Assembly: GCA_025354405.1 (NCBI GenBank)
Contig: JANXMY010000150.1
Coordinates: forward strand, 62,001 to 126,000
DNA: 64,000 nucleotides
Origin: Armatimonadota bacterium
GTDB lineage: Bacteria > Armatimonadota > Armatimonadia > Armatimonadales > Capsulimonadaceae
Direction of reading: 5' to 3'
This document shows positions 8,640-16,587 of this stretch, piece after piece. The notes beneath the pieces are model-generated. The model ran no database searches, was not told the DNA's origin, and saw nothing but the letters and a program-made list of their open reading frames with translations. The first letter of the stretch is position 1. Every line of letters begins with the position of its first letter. The translations under genes and the position numbers were made by a program.

Positions 8640-11312
8640 ATGTACTCTGAACTTTCCTGCCCTCTGTTTCCCCCGCAGCTTGCGCTGCTACAAACTCCAG
8701 TGGAGATTGCTGCCTACCTGAAAGAGTGGCACGGACAGATTAACTCCGCCAAAACGCTCCAGGAAGAGGATGGTATGAGCCTGCTAGCGCGCAACACGGC
8801 GCTGGTAGATGCGGTCCTCTGCCGCCTGTTCGCCCTGGCAATTGAGCGAGCGGGGCCGGAAGCGGACCCTCCGGCACTGGCGATTGTTGCGACGGGCGGC
8901 TATGGGCGGCGTGAGCTCACTCCGTTTTCCGATGTGGATGTCACGTTTATCCCCGCGCGGGAAGACGACCCCTACCTCAATATTTTAATCAAAGACATGT
9001 TCCAGATGGTCATGGATGTGTTCCTCTACGGCGCAAATATCAAAGTTGGCTATGCTTACCGCCTCCTAGGTGATTTGGATAACCTAGACCATCAAACACA
9101 GACGACACTGCTGGATGCCCGGTTTTTGTGCGGCGATATGCAGCTCTTTAAAGAGTTCCGTTCCCAATTCCGCTCCCATCTTCTGACTGCTGATTTTCTT
9201 TTTCAGAAATGGGCTGAGCGTCAGGCGGTGCTCGCCAAGTTTGGCGGGGATCAGGTTTACGGGATCGAGCCGAATATCAAAGAGGGTGCGGGCGGTCTCC
9301 GCGACATCCAGAACGCCGAATGGATGGGGGAGGTATGCTGTCACGTGAGCCTGTCCCGGCTCTGGTCGACCCTCACCGAGCAAGGCTATGTCTCGGCGGA
9401 CGATGCACAGCGTATCAAGTCCGCACGTAGTTTTCTGCTTCGGGCCCGAAGTGCCTTGCATATCGTCTCCGGGGAGGCGCGCGATACCTTGACGGCAGAA
9501 AAGCAGGAAGCGGTGGCCGCTCTTCTGGGTTACACCGGCACACCGGAAGTCCCCGCAGTCGAATTATTTATGCGTGACTACTTTACGCAGACGAGGGAAG
9601 CACGACGCATCGCGCGCAAAGTCATCATACGCTGCCTGGACTGCGAAATTCCGCTCGGCCTGGGCCTTGTCTCGATCGGCCGCGTCCTCTCGGTCGCTGA
9701 CCCGGAAGCGGCGGCGCTCGATCCGGTCTTGCCGCTGCATGCCGCTGAGCTTTCGCAGGCGTATGGCCTCGCCGTCTCCGGGACGTTGGAAGAGGACATC
9801 GCACGTTATTTGGCGCGGCATCCTGTGCCCACCGAACCGCAGGTCGCTGGACGGGTCTTCGCGCGTCTGCTTCTGGCAGGGCGCGGTGTGGCTGACACGC
9901 TGGACCGACTGGAATCACTGGGTGTCATCGCATGGCTTCTGCCTGAGTTTGGGACACTGATGACCTTAATTCCGTATGATGCTGCCCATGATTTCACGGT
10001 CGGGGCACATTCGATGCACGTTGTCCGCAATCTGGAAAATCTAAAAACCGATTTGCGCGTTCCCGAATACCGACGAATCTTTGGCGAAGTGGCGCGGCCG
10101 GAGACCATGTACCTGGCTGGCCTGATCCATGATATCGGGAAGCAATGGGCCACCGGCCACCATGCCGAAACGGGAGCTGTGTGTGCGGGCGAAATCTGCG
10201 ATCGGCTAGGCTGGGATACCGAGCGTCGGGAAAAAGTCGTCTTTCTAGTGCGCAATCACTTGCGAATGGCGGAGTTCAGTCGTCTGCGTGATCTGGCACT
10301 GGAAGAGACGACCCGGGAGTTTGTTCGCCTGGTTCCGGATATGGACTCGCTGAATATGCTCTACCTGCTGACTTATGCCGATACGAATGCGGTAGGGGAG
10401 GGCGTCTGGACGGAAGTCAAGGGCCGATTCCTTTCCGAGCTCTATGGCCGCGCCGAAGTCATGCTCACCACGCCCCTCTCAGAAGACGGCAGCCCGCCGC
10501 TCAGCTACGTTCCTGACCTCAAGCGGCAGCGTGAACGTATTCGCAAGGGGCTGGCCCAGCACAACCTTCCTCCGGACCTGATTTTGGAGCATACTCGCAA
10601 TCTGCCGGCTCAGTATCTCCTCAACACGCCTCTTGAAGAGATGTACCTGCACATCGCCATGATTGGCCGCCTGCGCGAGACGTTTGAACCGGCCATCGAC
10701 TTCAAGCATGAGTATGGGGCAGATTATACGGAAATGACGCTCTGTGCTTATGACGATCCGCGCCCCGGCCTGTTAGCCAAAATCACGGGCGTTCTGTACG
10801 CCCACGATGTCAACCTGCACACGGCGCAGGTCTTTACGCGCGAAGCCAGTGTCCGTATTGCAATCGACACACTTTGGGTAGACTATCGGGGTAAGCCACT
10901 TTCGACGCACAAGCGGGCTGAAATTCAGGATAGTCTGCGCCGAGTTCTGCTGGGTGAGGTGGGAATCGGCCAGCTGCTGCAAAGCCATAAAAAGCCGTTG
11001 AAGGAGCAGACGATCTACGCTGCGAAAATTGATGAGGCCGCGTCGGAGCGTTTCAGTCTGCTGGAAGTCAGTGCGCCCGATGAGACCGGAGTCGTTTACC
11101 GGTTGGCCCGTGCGATCTCGGCCCTAGGCTGGAATATCCATGCCGCGCGTTTGTCGGTCTGGGGCAGCCGCGCCCGCGATTCGTTTTATGTCACTGGCCC
11201 GGACGGTGAAAAGGTACCGTCGTCCGAAGTTTCACGTCTACTGGACGCCCTGCCGCAGGAAGCGTTCAGCAAGAAAAAACGAGGCAGCACTCCTGCTGCT
11301 CGGGGGAATTGA
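8640..11312 (+). CDS. glnD: bifunctional [protein-PII] uridylyltransferase/uridylyl-removing enzyme
   Basis: The 890-residue protein contains all the GlnD modules. The nucleotidyltransferase site ATGGYGRRELTPFSDVDVTF lies near residue 85, the GlnD helical linker follows, the HD phosphohydrolase motif GLIHDIGKQW is near residue 497, and two C-terminal ACT domains (from about residues 700 and 805) sense glutamine. GlnD modifies PII according to nitrogen status. Both catalytic sites look intact. glnB and glnA are not in the window. It is the third gene of the merR operon, and the next gene starts 1 nt after its stop. Confidence 0.95.
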   Translation: MYSELSCPLFPPQLALLQTPVEIAAYLKEWHGQINSAKTLQEEDGMSLLARNTALVDAVLCRLFALAIERAGPEADPPALAIVATGGYGRRELTPFSDVDVTFIPAREDDPYLNILIKDMFQMVMDVFLYGANIKVGYAYRLLGDLDNLDHQTQTTLLDARFLCGDMQLFKEFRSQFRSHLLTADFLFQKWAERQAVLAKFGGDQVYGIEPNIKEGAGGLRDIQNAEWMGEVCCHVSLSRLWSTLTEQGYVSADDAQRIKSARSFLLRARSALHIVSGEARDTLTAEKQEAVAALLGYTGTPEVPAVELFMRDYFTQTREARRIARKVIIRCLDCEIPLGLGLVSIGRVLSVADPEAAALDPVLPLHAAELSQAYGLAVSGTLEEDIARYLARHPVPTEPQVAGRVFARLLLAGRGVADTLDRLESLGVIAWLLPEFGTLMTLIPYDAAHDFTVGAHSMHVVRNLENLKTDLRVPEYRRIFGEVARPETMYLAGLIHDIGKQWATGHHAETGAVCAGEICDRLGWDTERREKVVFLVRNHLRMAEFSRLRDLALEETTREFVRLVPDMDSLNMLYLLTYADTNAVGEGVWTEVKGRFLSELYGRAEVMLTTPLSEDGSPPLSYVPDLKRQRERIRKGLAQHNLPPDLILEHTRNLPAQYLLNTPLEEMYLHIAMIGRLRETFEPAIDFKHEYGADYTEMTLCAYDDPRPGLLAKITGVLYAHDVNLHTAQVFTREASVRIAIDTLWVDYRGKPLSTHKRAEIQDSLRRVLLGEVGIGQLLQSHKKPLKEQTIYAAKIDEAASERFSLLEVSAPDETGVVYRLARAISALGWNIHAARLSVWGSRARDSFYVTGPDGEKVPSSEVSRLLDALPQEAFSKKKRGSTPAARGN

Positions 11313-11313
11313 A

Positions 11314-11877
11314 ATGAAGGTCCCACTGACCGCTGCGTTCGGCCTGCTGCTCGCCACCAGCGTCCAGGCTGACCCGTTCCTGGTGATCCCGGGCAGAAGT
11401 CTTGGGCGGACCTCTTTGGGGCGAAATGGAGCGGCCGAGCTGAAAAAGCTGCCGCCGCCAACTGCCTCAGATGCGGCCATGATGCATGACGAACTCGTCT
11501 GGGTTTCGCGGCCAACACGCAGTGGAAGCCCGAACACACTGTACATCTGTACACTCAGCAACAGTGTGCTCGATCCACCAGCGCCCGGCGTCACCCTCTA
11601 CGAAATCCGGGCGACATCGCCTCTTTTCCATACTCGCGGCGGCATCTCCCCCGGCAGCTCGCTGGCGCAGATCCATCGTCGTTTCCCTCATGGGCATCTG
11701 GTGAAGACGCCCGGCAGTTTTTACGTCGCCGACCATCAGGGCATCGCCTTCGCATTCACGCATGCCCCCAAATCCACGACGCGCTGCGCCGCGGTGTCGG
11801 TTTATCCTCCCGACACGGGGCATAATCTCGCGACTTTCGTGCAGGTCAGCGATCTCATCAAGAGCGGACATACCTAG
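11314..11877 (+). CDS. exported protein of unknown function
   Basis: The ORF track starts inside glnD. The real start is the ATG at 11314, preceded by GGGGAATTGAA and followed by a clear signal peptide (MKVPLTAAFGLLLATSVQA). The mature part is about 168 residues with a repeated PG.S.G style (VIPGRSLGRTSLGRNG; GGISPGSSLAQIHRRFP) and few charged clusters. The protein is probably periplasmic. I recognise no enzymatic motif. The 1-nt spacing to glnD places it in the same operon. Confidence 0.75.
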   Translation: MKVPLTAAFGLLLATSVQADPFLVIPGRSLGRTSLGRNGAAELKKLPPPTASDAAMMHDELVWVSRPTRSGSPNTLYICTLSNSVLDPPAPGVTLYEIRATSPLFHTRGGISPGSSLAQIHRRFPHGHLVKTPGSFYVADHQGIAFAFTHAPKSTTRCAAVSVYPPDTGHNLATFVQVSDLIKSGHT

Positions 11878-11891
11878 AAAGCAGACCGGTC

Positions 11892-12566
11892 ATGCCCAGC
11901 GATACGAATGACTCTTCCCTCCGCAGCGAGAAGTATCTCCACGTGAAGCAAAAAGCCGTCGAACGTGCCCAAAAGCGCGGCGAAACTGGTACGCGCACGG
12001 CGGCTCCGCGCAGCCAGCGGCTGCCGCCCGGTCAGACCCTGACCGAAAAGTTTCCGGTGCTGGACCTGGGAGTGCAGCCGATGTTCCAACCGGACAAATT
12101 CCGGCTGGTAATCGACGGTGCCGTTCGGAATCCGGTCAGCCTCAGTCTGGAGGATCTGCGGGACTTGCCGCGTCTGGAGCTGACGGCGGACTTCCACTGC
12201 GTGACTCACTGGAGCCGGTACGACCTGCACTGGACCGGTATTCCGTTCGAGGCGCTGGCGGACCTGGTCGATCCGCTGCCGGAGGCGACACATGTCATGC
12301 AGTACGGCAAAGACAGCTATTCAACGAACAATTCCCTGGGGGAGCTGCTGCACCCGGATGTCATCCTGGCTTATGCCCTGGACGGGGAGCCGATCCCGCG
12401 TGAGCACGGGGCACCTCTGCGGATCATCGCGCCGCACCTTTACGCCTGGAAAGGTGCCAAGTTTTTGAACCGCATCGAGTTTCTGGCCGGCGATAAACGC
12501 GGCTTCTGGGAAGTGCGTGGATATCACAACCACGCCGACCCGTGGACCGAGGAGCGTTTCGCCTAG
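11892..12566 (+). CDS. sulfite-oxidase-fold molybdopterin-dependent oxidoreductase
   Basis: This 224-residue protein is a single oxidoreductase-molybdopterin domain. The Moco-binding Cys lies in ADFHCVTHWSRYDLHWTGI near residue 98. The downstream YALDGEPIPREHGAPLRI and PHLYAWKGAKFLNRIEF segments are typical of SUOX/YedY-like proteins. There is no Tat signal, so it should be cytoplasmic, unlike MsrP. The substrate is unknown. A moaD-moaE fusion for cofactor synthesis lies 3 kb away. Confidence 0.88.
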   Translation: MPSDTNDSSLRSEKYLHVKQKAVERAQKRGETGTRTAAPRSQRLPPGQTLTEKFPVLDLGVQPMFQPDKFRLVIDGAVRNPVSLSLEDLRDLPRLELTADFHCVTHWSRYDLHWTGIPFEALADLVDPLPEATHVMQYGKDSYSTNNSLGELLHPDVILAYALDGEPIPREHGAPLRIIAPHLYAWKGAKFLNRIEFLAGDKRGFWEVRGYHNHADPWTEERFA

Positions 12567-12576
12567 ACCTGGCTGC

Positions 12577-13032
12577 CTACGCCAGTGCATAGCGGGCCAG
12601 CAGGGCATCGATCAGAGTCGCCGTCCATAGGTCTCGCTCTTCCGTGTCCTGAAATTCCAGCCGCAGGCCAGCGGCGTCGTTTGCCGCGTCGCGCCACATC
12701 AGATCGCCGAGCGCGAGAACTGCTGCGCCGGTCGTGCCTTTGAGGCGAACAGGGACCGGGCCATTCAGCCAGGCCGGAACAGCAGAGAGTCGTGCGCCGC
12801 CGATCCCAAAGTCGCTGCATTGGGCAATCTGCCAACGCGATCCATCGTGCAGCTCTGCCGTGAGTTCTTCCGGGGCGGGCCAGCGGCGAAAGTCTCGTCG
12901 ACCGCCTCCAGAATGTTCCCCTGTTTGAGCTGCTGTGGATTCCCTGACCCGCAGCTGTTCCAGCAGTGCCAGGGCTTCGTCCTGCCGCAACAGGGCTTCC
13001 TCGATATCGTCTTCCATAGTATCTTCGATCAT
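12577..13032 (-). CDS. PilZ-like domain protein
   Basis: The 151-residue protein has a charged helical N-terminus (residues 1-30) and then a beta-rich domain. It has an RxxxR element (RRDFR) followed about 25 residues later by CSDFGIGGARL, which resembles the PilZ DxSxxG motif but with Gly in place of Ser. PilZ domains bind cyclic di-GMP; whether this one does is uncertain given that change. A GGGAG Shine-Dalgarno precedes the ATG. A diguanylate cyclase is present at 59-61 kb. Confidence 0.65.
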   Translation of the reverse strand: MIEDTMEDDIEEALLRQDEALALLEQLRVRESTAAQTGEHSGGGRRDFRRWPAPEELTAELHDGSRWQIAQCSDFGIGGARLSAVPAWLNGPVPVRLKGTTGAAVLALGDLMWRDAANDAAGLRLEFQDTEERDLWTATLIDALLARYALA

Positions 13033-13195
13033 TGAATAATTTCTCCCACCATTATCGATAGGATTACAGTTCGGCGTGAATGGGGGACTTCCCTGCGTAT
13101 CGCCGAGATAGCGCGAAATTTAAGTCAGCCGTTTTGATCGCAATCGGCGGCAAGCCGTCCGCGAGCTTATAAGAAAATGCGAAGCGACAGGGGGC

Positions 13196-13224
13196 TTGAA
13201 TCCTGCGTTGAAAAAGGGTATAAT
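13196..13224 (+). promoter_or_regulatory. promoter of tRNA-Lys
   Basis: TTGAAT and TATAAT are separated by 17 bp, and the -10 ends 18 nt before the tRNA. The rest of 13033-13195 holds no gene that I can support. Confidence 0.85.
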
Positions 13225-13242
13225 GTAAACTGTTGAAAAGAT

Positions 13243-13316
13243 GCCTTCATAGCTCAGCTGGTTAGAGCACCCGCCTCTTAAGTGGGTTGTCCAAAGTTCG
13301 AATCTTTGTGGGGGCA
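13243..13316 (+). tRNA. tRNA-Lys(CTT)
   Basis: A full cloverleaf can be folded: acceptor GCCTTCA/TGGGGGC with two G-T pairs, D-arm AGCTCAGCTGGTTAGAGC, anticodon stem CCCGC/GTGGG with loop CTCTTAA, and T-arm with GTTCGAATC. The anticodon CTT reads the AAG lysine codon. The CCA end is not encoded. Length is 74 nt. Confidence 0.95.
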
Positions 13317-13331
13317 TTTGATACCAATGAT

Positions 13332-13380
13332 AAGAAACCCCTGTTTCTCCGAAGAGAAGCAGGGGTTTCTTGTTTGTTTT
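13332..13380. terminator. bidirectional terminator
   Basis: A long hairpin (AAGAAACCCCTGTTTCTC ... GAGAAGCAGGGGTTTCTT) followed by a T-rich run lies between the tRNA and the convergent aminotransferase gene and can serve both. Confidence 0.9.
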
Positions 13381-13381
13381 G

Positions 13382-14653
13382 TCACGTTGCCTCAGTCAAT
13401 AGCGTGCGCATTGTCTCTAAGCACCAGTCAATCTGCTCGGTCGTAATCACCAGGGGCGGCACGAACTCCAGAACCCGGCCATCTCCTGCCGGCAGGACGA
13501 TCAGCCCGGCGCGGAGGGCTGCTGGGACCAGGGGCAGGGCGAGGGCGGGCGAGGCCATTTCTAGGCCCAGCATAAGCCCCCGGCCGCGCACTTCGGTGAT
13601 CAAGTCTGGAAACTCGGCCTGCAGTCGGCGCAGCCCCTCCGCAAAGACCTTTCCCTGGACTACGGCCCGGTTCGGCAGATTCTCTTCTTCCAGAATGTCC
13701 AGAGCTGCCAGCGCCGCGGCGCAGGCTAGGGGATTTCCCAAAAATGTGCTCGTGTGCAGGGCTTCTCCGGTCGAGATGCCCCAGACCGACATCAGCTCTG
13801 CCGAGGCCACACAGGCTGAAATCGGCAGGCCGCCGCCCATCGCTTTTCCGATGCAGAGAATGTCCGGGAGTACATCCTCGTGCTGACAGGCAAACCAGCT
13901 TCCGGTTCGGCCCCAGCCGGTGAAGATTTCGTCCAGGATCAGCAGTGTTCCTGTCTCGGTGCAAAGCTCGCGCAGACCGCGCAGCCAGCCGGGGGGCGGG
14001 ACAACAATCCCCCCACGCCCCTGGATCGGCTCCGCCAGTACGGCTCCAGGGCGATGGGCCTGAAGGTGCTCTTTGATAACCGCCAGGGAGCAGCCGAAGG
14101 GGAGATGCTTTGTGAAGCCGCCGAGCTGTGCCTGGAACGGGCCGCGGAAATCAGCCCGGGCAGTGACATCGAGTGCGCCATAAGTCAGGCCATGGTAGCC
14201 ATTTTCGAAGGCGAGAATGCCGGGTCGACCAGTCGCCAGCATGGCGGTCTTCAGAGCGGCTTCCACCGCATCGCCTCCGTTCTGGCCGAGAATCGTTTGT
14301 GCCTGGGGGAGGGGGACGAGACCCGCGATACGCTCGCAGAGCCTGACTTTGACTTCCGAGGGGTGGACATCGCCCATGCCATGCAGGAGCTTCGAGGCCT
14401 GTGCTTGAACGGCAGAGACCACGCGGGGGTGATTATGACCGACACCGACGACGCCGAAGGCAGATGTGACATCCAGAAAGTGGTTGCCATCGACATCCGT
14501 GACCAAGCAGCCTGCCGCATGGTCCCAGAAAACAGGAAAGTCTGACGCGAGATAGGTGACGTTCGGACTTTCGACGCCCCGCAGCCTCCGGGCCAGCTCC
14601 CGTGAGCGCGGCCCGGGGACGGCGGTAATTATCTCAGGAAGTGCGCGGCTCAG
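13382..14653 (-). CDS. class III PLP-dependent aminotransferase, probable CTG start
   Basis: The PLP site is seen in LLILDEIFTGWGRTG (Asp) and ILCIGKAMGGGLPISA (Schiff-base Lys). The overall pattern is that of acetylornithine/GABA-type aminotransferases. The ORF track starts at a TTG (14506), but in-frame coding continues upstream: LPEIITAVPGPRSRELARRL, then ESPNVTYLASDFPVFWDH, a normal family N-terminus. This extension contains no ATG, GTG or TTG. A CTG at 14653 overlaps the clpS stop as CTGA, matching the ATGA couplings elsewhere in the window, and gives 423 residues. The substrate is unknown. Confidence 0.88.
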   Translation of the reverse strand: MSRALPEIITAVPGPRSRELARRLRGVESPNVTYLASDFPVFWDHAAGCLVTDVDGNHFLDVTSAFGVVGVGHNHPRVVSAVQAQASKLLHGMGDVHPSEVKVRLCERIAGLVPLPQAQTILGQNGGDAVEAALKTAMLATGRPGILAFENGYHGLTYGALDVTARADFRGPFQAQLGGFTKHLPFGCSLAVIKEHLQAHRPGAVLAEPIQGRGGIVVPPPGWLRGLRELCTETGTLLILDEIFTGWGRTGSWFACQHEDVLPDILCIGKAMGGGLPISACVASAELMSVWGISTGEALHTSTFLGNPLACAAALAALDILEEENLPNRAVVQGKVFAEGLRRLQAEFPDLITEVRGRGLMLGLEMASPALALPLVPAALRAGLIVLPAGDGRVLEFVPPLVITTEQIDWCLETMRTLLTEAT

Positions 14654-14979
14654 GCTGACCGATCCGTTTCCACCTGCAGACGGATCTCGCGGAGGATATT
14701 CGCGACTCGTTCACAGTCAGCGTCGTCGCCGGAATGCACCACCGCGCGCCCCTGGGTATGCACTTCATTTGCGTAGGCATCCCCTTTTTCCGGGGTGCAG
14801 CCGATCGCTTTTTGAAGCTGCGTGATGACGTCCTCAAAGGTGTGGCAGTCGCAGTCATAAAGTATGACTACATAGGGGCCGGCATTTCCCGGCGGCGAAG
14901 TTTCCAGCAGCTCGTCGGGAGCTTCTGAAACTCGTTTACTGGGGAGAGTGGCAGGGAGAAGATCAATTCCTGATGGCAT
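14650..14979 (-). CDS. clpS: ClpS-like adaptor with altered N-degron pocket
   Basis: The 109-residue protein has a flexible N-terminus and a ClpS core: YVVILYDCDCHTFEDVITQLQKAIG, then the conserved VHTQGRAVVHSG. ClpS delivers N-end-rule substrates to ClpAP or ClpCP. Compared with E. coli ClpS (LVNDDYTPMEF), the pocket residues Asn34 and Asp35 are Asp and Cys and the gate Met40 is Phe; the pocket His is kept. The start is set at the ATG at 14979 with AGGA 9 nt upstream, since the longer ORF adds an unrelated leader. It is coupled to the downstream aminotransferase. Confidence 0.85.
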   Translation of the reverse strand: MPSGIDLLPATLPSKRVSEAPDELLETSPPGNAGPYVVILYDCDCHTFEDVITQLQKAIGCTPEKGDAYANEVHTQGRAVVHSGDDADCERVANILREIRLQVETDRSA

Positions 14980-15038
14980 AATAGGTTCCTGTAGTGCTGT
15001 CAAGTCTTCTGCGATTATACCCGTTTCGGCGGGAGTCG

Positions 15039-15599
15039 TCACTCCGATGGTGCGAGTCTGGCCCGGAAATCGTCCAGAAGGTTCAAATAGGCTGGAGATC
15101 GGATGTCGTTTGCCCACATAATCAGCGCGTTTTCGCCGTTATCGCTGTAGTAATTCTTACGTACGGCTACGTCGTCGAAGCCATATTTGAAATAAAGATT
15201 TCGGGCGACCTGATTGTGCTCCCGAACCTCCAGAGAGGCATAGTCGGCCCCGCGCCGCATCCCTTCCTCCAGCAAGTCCAGCAGCAGTCGTTCCCCGATT
15301 TTGAGGCCGCGATGTATCGGGTCCACCGCGATTGTCGTCAGATGCGCTTCGTCCATGTTGACCCACATTCCCGCGTACCCGGCCAGTGTCCCATCGGCAA
15401 GCACGGCGACAGTGTAATAGGCTGAGGGGTTACCGACCTCGGTGACATACGCACTAGAGCTCCAGGGCAGTGTGTAGCAGCGACGCTCCAGACGGGAAAC
15501 ATGCTCGATGTCGTCGATCCGCATCAAGCGGATCGACACTTGCGGCGAATGCGTGTCGCCCAAACGCGGCTGATAATAATCCGGGGAAAGTTCGATCAT
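15039..15599 (-). CDS. rimI: ribosomal-protein-S18-alanine N-acetyltransferase-like GNAT
   Basis: This 186-residue GNAT domain shows motif A (LTTIAVDPIHRGLKIGERLLLDLL), the RimI-typical EVREHNQVARNLYFKYGFDDVAVRKNYY and an acidic end of the NALIMW strand. RimI acetylates the N-terminal Ala of ribosomal protein S18. An N-terminal extension of about 20 residues precedes the usual start. TsaB, TsaD and TsaE, frequent neighbours of rimI, are not here. Another GNAT specificity cannot be excluded. Confidence 0.85.
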   Translation of the reverse strand: MIELSPDYYQPRLGDTHSPQVSIRLMRIDDIEHVSRLERRCYTLPWSSSAYVTEVGNPSAYYTVAVLADGTLAGYAGMWVNMDEAHLTTIAVDPIHRGLKIGERLLLDLLEEGMRRGADYASLEVREHNQVARNLYFKYGFDDVAVRKNYYSDNGENALIMWANDIRSPAYLNLLDDFRARLAPSE

Positions 15600-15621
15600 G
15601 AAACTATTCTAAGGAGCAATT

Positions 15622-16320
15622 CTAAAAATGATTTTCAGGCTGGGCAGAAGATTGAACGATTGCGGGGCCTTCCACCCAGTGCGACCCGCCCTCGAAATAC
15701 TCACGCTTCCAGATCGGAACCGTTTCCTTGAGCGTGTCCATCAGCCACTGGCAGGCCTCAAATGCCTCCCCCCGGTGGGGCGAAGCGACTGCGACGGCTA
15801 CGCTGCACTCGCCGATCTCCAGCCTTCCCAGCCGGTGCTGCACGGCGCAGGCGACGTCCCATCGATTCTGCGCTTCATCCTTCAGCGATCGGAGCTGCTG
15901 CTCCGCCAGCGGGGCGTACCCTTCGTATTCGAGATACAAAACTTTCTGATTCCGTGCGTTGTCCCGCACATTCCCGGCGAAAGTCACCACGGCCCCGTGC
16001 CGATCCCCTTCCACCTGCCGGGAGAGGGCCTGAACATCAATCGACTCACGCGTTAGCAGCGGCAGAGGATCCGTCCCACCGCTCATAGGCGGCATCCAGG
16101 CCACTTCGTCCCCGTCTTTCAGAGTCGTCTCCGCTGTCGCAAACTCGGCATTCACCGCTACCCGTACCTGCGTGAGGAGTGACTGGAAACCCGCTCCGCG
16201 GCGTTCCAGCTCCTGCGCTGCTGTCTGCACCGTGGCTTCCGCCGGCAGCTCAAGTGTCAGCTCAGAGCTCCCCGCGACATCCTGCAAGTGGGCAAAAAAG
16301 AGCATTCGGACGGTGATCAT
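15622..16320 (-). CDS. MoaD-MoaE fusion, molybdopterin synthase
   Basis: The 232-residue protein joins both subunits of molybdopterin synthase. Residues 1-83 are MoaD (MITVRMLFFAHLQDVAGSSE ... VAWMPPMSGG) and the remainder is MoaE, with its catalytic-region LKETVPIWKREYFEGGSHWVEG near the C-terminus. The enzyme sulfurates precursor Z to molybdopterin, using a thiocarboxylate on the MoaD C-terminal Gly-Gly. Here that Gly-Gly is internal, followed by TDPLPLLTRE, so proteolytic release is probably needed. I chose the ATG at 16320; the ORF track's upstream extension is unlike MoaD. Confidence 0.9.
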   Translation of the reverse strand: MITVRMLFFAHLQDVAGSSELTLELPAEATVQTAAQELERRGAGFQSLLTQVRVAVNAEFATAETTLKDGDEVAWMPPMSGGTDPLPLLTRESIDVQALSRQVEGDRHGAVVTFAGNVRDNARNQKVLYLEYEGYAPLAEQQLRSLKDEAQNRWDVACAVQHRLGRLEIGECSVAVAVASPHRGEAFEACQWLMDTLKETVPIWKREYFEGGSHWVEGPAIVQSSAQPENHF

Positions 16321-16410
16321 AAAAATAGTATCCGGTTCACGCGAGAGAGTGGCCCGCAATCAGTCAGCGGAAACACTGCAAGATGCTCCGTGAGGTCAAG
16401 GTCCGAACGT

Positions 16411-16535
16411 CAGAGAAAGTGCCTAGTCCAGAGAAAGTGCCTAGTCCAGAGAAAGAGCGCAGCCCGGTACGTGACATGGCCGGATGAGAGCGCAGGATTT
16501 TAATCCCACGCTCTCCATCAATCCCACGCTCTTTT
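16411..16535. repeat. short tandem repeats between moaDE and hslU
   Basis: An 18-bp unit, CAGAGAAAGTGCCTAGTC, occurs twice in a row (16411-16446) with a partial third copy. The 13-mer AATCCCACGCTCT then appears twice, about 20 bp apart. No gene is evident in 16361-16587. Confidence 0.8.
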
Positions 16536-16587
16536 TGGACCCAGACCCTCTGGTCCCATCCCAAAGATCAGTCTGCATAACCTCAGT

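Noticed and set aside
16411-16460. Possible CRISPR-like repeats (GAGAAAGTGCCTAGTCCA)
   Set aside because: The copies are directly adjacent with no spacers and number only two and a half, so this is a simple tandem repeat.
16540-16565. GGACCCAGACCCTCTGGTCC hairpin after hslU considered as a terminator
   Set aside because: On the hslU strand the hairpin is followed by A residues rather than T, so it does not qualify as an intrinsic terminator.
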